A stretch of DNA of 64,000 nt, taken from contig OW799236.1 of the NCBI GenBank assembly GCA_941918925.1, positions 121,655,062 to 121,719,061 of the forward strand, read 5' to 3'. The position numbers were made by a program, and so were the translations under genes. Of the stretch, positions 58,872 to 64,000 are shown in pieces; the stretch's first letter is position 1, and each line of letters begins with the position of its first letter. The notes below the pieces were generated by a model. That model was given only the letters and a program-made list of their open reading frames with translations, ran no database searches and had not been told where the DNA came from. This DNA comes from Phyto melanocephala. Lineage: Eukaryota > Arthropoda > Insecta > Diptera > Rhinophoridae.

Positions 58872-59613
58872 AACAAGTAACAGTGCTATATTCGGCCGTG
58901 CCGAATCTTATATACCCTTCACAACGTGTAGTCATGCAATAACAATTGTTTGTATCACCATTCATCCCATATAAAATACGTGCATACGTACACGTTAGAA
59001 TAAATGTGGCATCGAATCCCAGCTGAGCCAAAAATATTTTATTTTATTTTATTTAATATATTATTTATATTTTATTATTTTTTTTTATATTTTTTTTAAA
59101 TTTTTTTAAAAAATTTTTTTAAATTTTTTTTTAAATTTTTTTAAAATTTTTTTTTGTAGTTCTTTTTTATTATTTTTTTCTTATTTTTAATATTTTTTTT
59201 TTTTGTAATTTTTTTTGTTTGGTATGTTTTTTACATGTATCTATGTATGTATGTTGTTGTTGTAATTGTGAAAAAACACGAGGTGGTCGTGGTTTTTTGC
59301 TCATATCTCAGAAAGTTATGGGGCGATTCTGCTGAATTTCAATAGCGATTCATTCCTGGATATTTCCAAGAGATTGATACCATATACAGATCTGAGGAAC
59401 ATATAGTTGCTTCTAAAAGTTGATTTCAACCAACACACGGACAGACGGGCAGACGGATAGACGGACAGACGGTCAGGGCTTAATCGACTCCTCTATTCAT
59501 AAGCTTTCAGAAAATATATACTTTATGGGGTCGGAAATGAAAATTGTAGAAATTACAAACGGAATGACAAAGCTATATATACCCTTGTGCACCACAGGTG
59601 AAGGGTATAAAAA
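58872..59613 (-). mobile_element. Helentron/DINE-1-like element, subfamily B, complete, 742 bp
   Basis: It is nearly identical to 25612-26384 over its length, differing by scattered single bases and run lengths in the T tract. Features: TTTTATACCCTTCACCTGTG 5' end with a CACAAGGGTATATA partner, GTCTGTCCGTCTATCCGTCT block (about 59447-59471), GC hairpin and CTGTTACTTGTT 3' end. Confidence 0.88.
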
Positions 59614-61489
59614 GTTATGTATTTGAATGGCTTCTTTCGCAAGTTATGTATTTGAATGACTTCTAGCAAATTTCGCAACAAGAAATTGTATTGTGTGTGT
59701 GTGTATTTAAGAAAAAGTCTTACAATAAATACTTACGTATCACATTATAAATCATGTCATTACTAAAATACTTCTTAGTAAGACAGACGATATGTAATGG
59801 TCATTGAAAAATATGTTGTTCAGTAAGAGCAAGTCATTACCTCAAGACATTATTTTTATTATTAAAATACCTTAAGCTTAAATAATTTTGTTGTTAATAT
59901 TTTTTTAGTTTTAATTTTAAAATTACTAAACTTTTTTTTAACATATTATTTACAAAAATTGTTGTTAAAAATACAACTCTACCTTTAAACGAGTTGCCAC
60001 TATTTCATAAAGTTTAATAAATAAGTTGAAGCAACTCAATTAACCTCTAATCAAAACAACTCATTATCTATTTGTTAAATGTTACCAAATAGGGTTTGTT
60101 TGTAATTCCAAGTAATTTAATTAATTTAAATTCTGTTAATTACCAAACGCGTTTTATGTTTTTCTGTCTCACATGATGACTTAGCTGTCATTTTAATAAT
60201 ATTTTTTTTTTTTGCCTTTATTTACACTTTCAACTTTTTTAACATCTGTCAGTTTTAACACAATTTTCGTTGATTTTCTTTTTTTTTCTATTAACTTTAT
60301 TTTACATTGTTAGCAATTTCATCCAGTTGATGAGAAGAAATTTTGCAACATTTGGTATTGTGTTGTCAAAATATTATTTTTAGTTTTCCTTTGATCTGAA
60401 CATTTTGCAATACAAGTGTGTATGAGAATGTGATTTTTGTTTAGTCTTAAATAGGTTTTAGCCGAAATTTAACATTTGAATTAATTATTTTCCCCCTTCA
60501 CATGCAGTTTTTGTTGTTTTACAGTTTATTATTACATTGTAAATGGCGTTGTAATTCATGATACAGCTGTAGTTTTGGTTATTGTTTGTTTTTGTTTCAC
60601 TAGGGTTGGCAACGTTGTTTGTTATAATTAATTTGTGTAACAAAATTTAAGACAAAAAATTGTCTAAATGTGTTGTAATTGTACATACTATTTTTAAAAA
60701 TGTTGAAAATTTTTATTTGTTTGCTTAATCGACAATAATGAATCAATTTTGTAATAAAATAAGAAAAAAGTAATTTTTATTATTATTAATATTCTTTAAA
60801 TTGAATTCCCCATAGTCGTAGTTAATTTATACATTTAAAATAGGTTTAAAAAAAAACAAAATGTTTATAAAAAAAATTTTTTTAAATCTATTTTAAATTT
60901 AAAAAGTTTTGAATATGGGGATATAAATATAGAAGTTTTATTTATTTTTTTTTTGTTTAGCTCCTTTACAATAAAAACATATAAAATCAATATAAAACAG
61001 TACCACTTCTAAAAAAAATTACCTAACAGACAAATTGTAACTATCAACAGACCATACATAGTATAATTTGGCAAACAAACTATTTTACCACCACATTTTA
61101 TTGGCTTTTCTGGTTAACATCAAACAAATGTCTCTAAGGCAAAAAAAAAAAAAATATATATATATATATAGAGAAATAAAAATTCAAATATACATTTTCA
61201 AATAAATCAACAAAAAGGTTTTTTTTTTTAACGAATTCCATCATTGTGTCATTGGTGTTTAAATTATGTAATATTTAATTATTTAATACGAAAATTATTT
61301 AAATAAATTTTTAGGAATTTATAAATAGCGAAATTTATTAGGGATTTAATTTTATTAAGTTTGGCTATTAATAAATTAATAGTCTATCATCTTCCCTGGT
61401 TTCGATAATTTTTAATTTTAGTTAACATTATTGGCTGTTAATAAATGAATTTAATTAAAATTAAACGCTGTATATTTTTAGAAACTTTT
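59614..61489. other. AT-rich non-coding DNA
   Basis: No gene is recognised. A TTGGCAACGTTG motif lies at 60606 and a (TA)n run at 61155-61170. Confidence 0.65.
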
Positions 61490-61501
61490 TTCAATATACT
61501 A
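61490..61501. repeat. Target-site duplication of LINE, left
   Basis: TTCAATATACTA, identical to 62717-62728. Confidence 0.9.
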
Positions 61502-62716
61502 GGTTAGGTTAGATCCGGCTGCCGCCCGAAGGCATAGCTCACTTGGGTCCTCCGAGGGTCCCGTTGTGATACCGTAGGCACCAACGCCCGTTTGTCTATG
61601 TCCTCTGGCCGTCGTTCCTCAGCCATCCTGTCCTGTTTACAAAGGTATGGATCTTTCCCAGATCTTCCCTGTGGAAAGACAAGTTTTACCTTCAAGTATT
61701 CGCTCACCTAGAATCTGGTGTGTTAGGTCCCCGAATGCAGGACAATAACAAGGAAATGTTCAGTTATCGCAACTTTTGCAGAAGTCGTTGTAAGGGATAT
61801 TTAGCCTTTTCGCATGTGTACCTATAGGCCAGTGTCCGGTTATGACCGCTATGAGGTTCCTAAGGTGGATTCGGGGCATATTCACCTCACATCCATGTCA
61901 GGCCAGATCTTTCTGGTCCCCAAGCAAGTTGGTTCTCTCACCCATCTTTCCTTTGCATCCAAATAGAAGCGATGCGAGATGAGCTGCTTACTCTTCGATA
62001 AGGGAATACCCAAAGCACAACTGGATTCAACCGAATCTAAGGTGGTACCGCAAGTGCATCAGCTCTATTATTACCATCAATATCCCCATGTCCTGGAACC
62101 CACACAAGGGTAACCGTCGAATGTCTCGTTATCTCCTCAAGGGACACCCGGCATTCCTGGGCAATTTTCGATGTGCTGTACACACTCCAATATCCCTGCT
62201 AGATATTCCATTATACTGAATCTGTTCCGCGGCTGACTTAATAGCCATTAATTTGGCCTGTATCGCTCTACAATAATCTGGTAGCCTAAGGGACAATTTC
62301 AAACCCAACTGGATCGAAAAGATACCACATCCAGTTTCAGCATGTGATTTCAATCCGTCAGTAAATATCTGGATAGCATTCTCCGGAGGTCGGAGGCCGT
62401 TGTCGTATTCAGATCTATCCGGTATATTCGTCACGAAACCTGGATCAAATACTGGTTCAGGTACCTTGTAATCAATAGGATAAGCAATATTGATCATACC
62501 CAAAATCCTGCATGTCCATAATTTACATACTTCCATGCCCGTGTGGCATTCAGCCTCAGTGCGGTGTCCGCAGCCATCTGCTTAGCCAGGATGTCTGGTG
62601 GTAACCAGTTCAAAATAGTGAACAGTGCCCTAGATGGGATGGTCCTAAGAGCACCTGTTATTATAATCGCAGCCATTCTCATAATACGTTCGAATTTGTC
62701 CTCAATCTGTCTGTCC
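61502..62716 (-). mobile_element. 5'-truncated LINE with RNase H, 1215 bp
   Basis: Flanking 12-bp perfect target duplications mark both edges, and the body is far richer in G+C than the surroundings. It reads 5' to 3' on the minus strand: the end of the polymerase thumb, an RNase H domain, a Cys-rich C-terminus and a 3' tail. The tail ends GGATCTAACCTAACC at 61502, a short (AACCT)-type repeat instead of poly-A. Loss of the 5' two thirds or more is the usual result of incomplete target-primed reverse transcription. Confidence 0.9.
61680..62716 (-). pseudogene. LINE ORF2 C-terminal pseudogene (thumb, RNase H, Cys-rich end)
   Basis: The first piece (62716-62494) has FERIMRMAAIIITGALRTIP and LFTILNWLPPDILAKQMAAD, the typical post-RT region. 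A frame change leads into 62536-62129 with the RNase H start AIQIFTDGLKSHAETGCGIF. The usual 'FQAELMAIK' appears as IQAKLMAIK, losing the catalytic Glu. The third acidic site (usually 'TDSQAA') reads CTAHRK, so the enzyme is dead. Further on, translation of about 61870-61690 gives LIAVITGHWPIGTHAKRLNI, then CKSCD and CYCPAF, a zinc-binding C-terminus. Such RNase H-bearing LINEs in flies belong to I/LOA/R1-related groups; the clade is not assigned. Confidence 0.85.
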
Positions 62717-62728
62717 TTCAATATACTA
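62717..62728. repeat. Target-site duplication of LINE, right
   Basis: TTCAATATACTA, partner of 61490-61501. Confidence 0.9.
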
Positions 62729-64000
62729 ACTCGGCCAACAATATTACCAAATGTTTATACAATTTTGTTTTAACTTTTTGTGTAAAAAAAAACTAACAAT
62801 AAGTAGCAATTATTGCTGTTAATAAAATTATGAGCCTTGCTTTTTGTTTTGTCAGCGTCTTTGTTTGAAGTTTCAGTCGTATTGTGTTTCATTATTAAAA
62901 GTGTTTAGGTATCTTTTGTAAACAAAAGTCTAGCAAAATTTGTACAATAAAATGTCAATATGAAGATTCCAACGAATAGAAGTTTTTTTTTTTTTTGTCA
63001 AAACATTCTCTATACCAAATTTAAGTTTTAGTAGGTTTTCTATATAAAGAAAAAATCCCTTATTTCTCCTTATTAAAAAAATAAAATAGTTTTTTCCGAA
63101 ATTATCGTTATAGAAAATTTGGTAAAAAATTTTTGAAATTAAACAAAAAATTGTTAAATTTCCTATCCTCTATTTAACTTATGTGACATTGCTTTAAGTT
63201 TTTAAATTATTTCAAACTTCCCTATTTATTTTTGCACAAAGTCTTAAATAAATATTTTTTATTAATTTAAATACAACGTACTATCGGTTGGTGGGGTTAA
63301 TTATGGAGGTTTTATATATTTGTTTTTCTGGTTAAATGTTTACGCTTTTTTTGTTGCGTATGTATCTCAGTTCTTCATGTGGTTTTAAATTATTTTCAAT
63401 TTATGTGTTTGTTTGTACATCGAAAAAAAAAAAAAGTATTTGTTGTATGTTGAAGGGAAAACAAAATGTTTTTTAATCATGTAAACGTGAACATAATTAA
63501 CATAATTGGAACGTGCTGTTTTTATTATAATATAGGCGTGGTTGTGTGTCTTTAAATAGAGAAGACAAAATGCCAACAAATGTACGTAATTTTTTATTAT
63601 AAAAACCCTACAAATAATTTCTGTTTAAAAGGATAATAAATCATAACGAAATAAAGTTTAAATTTTTTAAATATGATTTTTGTTCAACAAAATTTAATAC
63701 CAAAAAGTTGTATAGGAAAAAAATTACCTTAAAGAATTATACAGAGGTCGGAGTATAACTACAGCTGGTATTCACCTAAATCAAAAAATGTTAAAAATAT
63801 TGGTTTACGTAAACACAAAATCCTCTACCAAATGTTGTGATTATCGGTTCTAGATCTTATTTCACAAAAAAAATTATTTTCTAAGCTTGCATAAAAAGCT
63901 TAAAATTATATAAAAACTTTGGCGAATAATGTCTTATGTGGGAATCACAATGAAATATCAATAAAAATTTTTTTTATAACTTGCGAAACTTGATTAACGA
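62729..64000. other. AT-rich non-coding DNA
   Basis: Nothing coding or repetitive is recognised to the end of the window. Confidence 0.65.

Noticed and set aside
61500..61512. Interstitial telomere repeat (GGTTAGGTTAG)
   Set aside because: Only two units, exactly at the LINE 3' end; better explained as the LINE tail.
62543..62773. Plus-strand frame of 76 codons
   Set aside because: It lies antisense to the LINE polymerase remnant.
1..64000. CRISPR arrays, bacterial operons, riboswitches, LTR retrotransposons
   Set aside because: Composition, microsatellites and TE types are eukaryotic; no regular spacer array, LTR pair or gag-pol region was seen.

Overview
This is AT-rich animal DNA (about three quarters A+T by eye) with no recognisable intact host protein-coding gene. 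It looks like dipteran DNA, plausibly a calyptrate fly. The reasons are the dense CATA/TATG microsatellites, many DINE-1/mini-me-like elements (Helentron architecture, with the 'CCCCATAAAGTATATAT' core and GTCY repeats), canonical Helitrons, short TIR elements with TA target sites, and two degraded LINEs. The species assignment is inference. Apart from fragments of two LINE polymerases, a mariner-type transposase remnant and one 35-codon fragment, the open frames are chance frames in A/T-rich or repetitive DNA.

Layout. 1-7.6 kb: non-coding DNA with two pogo/Tigger-like TIR elements (1952-2671, 6471-6796) and five of the window's six ACCGGTTACT motifs. 7.6-17.7 kb: two related Helitrons with 121-bp internal repeats (7600-8064 truncated; 16847-17727 complete) and a 527-bp TIR element. 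21.4-28.7 kb: a nest of elements, namely a composite Helentron, mariner-derived TIR elements, a second Helentron, a mariner transposase remnant and two clean TA-flanked TIR elements. 30.5-39.9 kb: a palindromic MITE, an older Helentron subfamily, a tRNA-derived SINE with target duplications, and a Helentron nested in a long-TIR MITE. 45.5-59.6 kb: four more Helentron loci, a decayed LINE reverse transcriptase (53.4-55.4 kb) and a third Helitron. 61.5-62.7 kb: a 5'-truncated LINE with an RNase H domain and a 12-bp target duplication.

The most interesting host-side signal is a set of plus-strand sites where a polypyrimidine tract and 3' splice site run directly into a 5' splice site (CAG/GTATGT or CAG/GTACGT) at 9913, 40028 and 55666, with a weaker one at 12998. 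This is the layout of zero-length-exon recursive splice sites known from very long fly introns. It suggests, as inference, that the window lies inside one large intron of a gene transcribed left to right. The lack of host exons over 64 kb agrees with this.

Other points worth checking: a Helentron with two 3' ends in tandem, two nearly identical Helentron copies 33 kb apart, a dispersed TGGCAACRCT-type motif, and a 27-nt candidate microexon.
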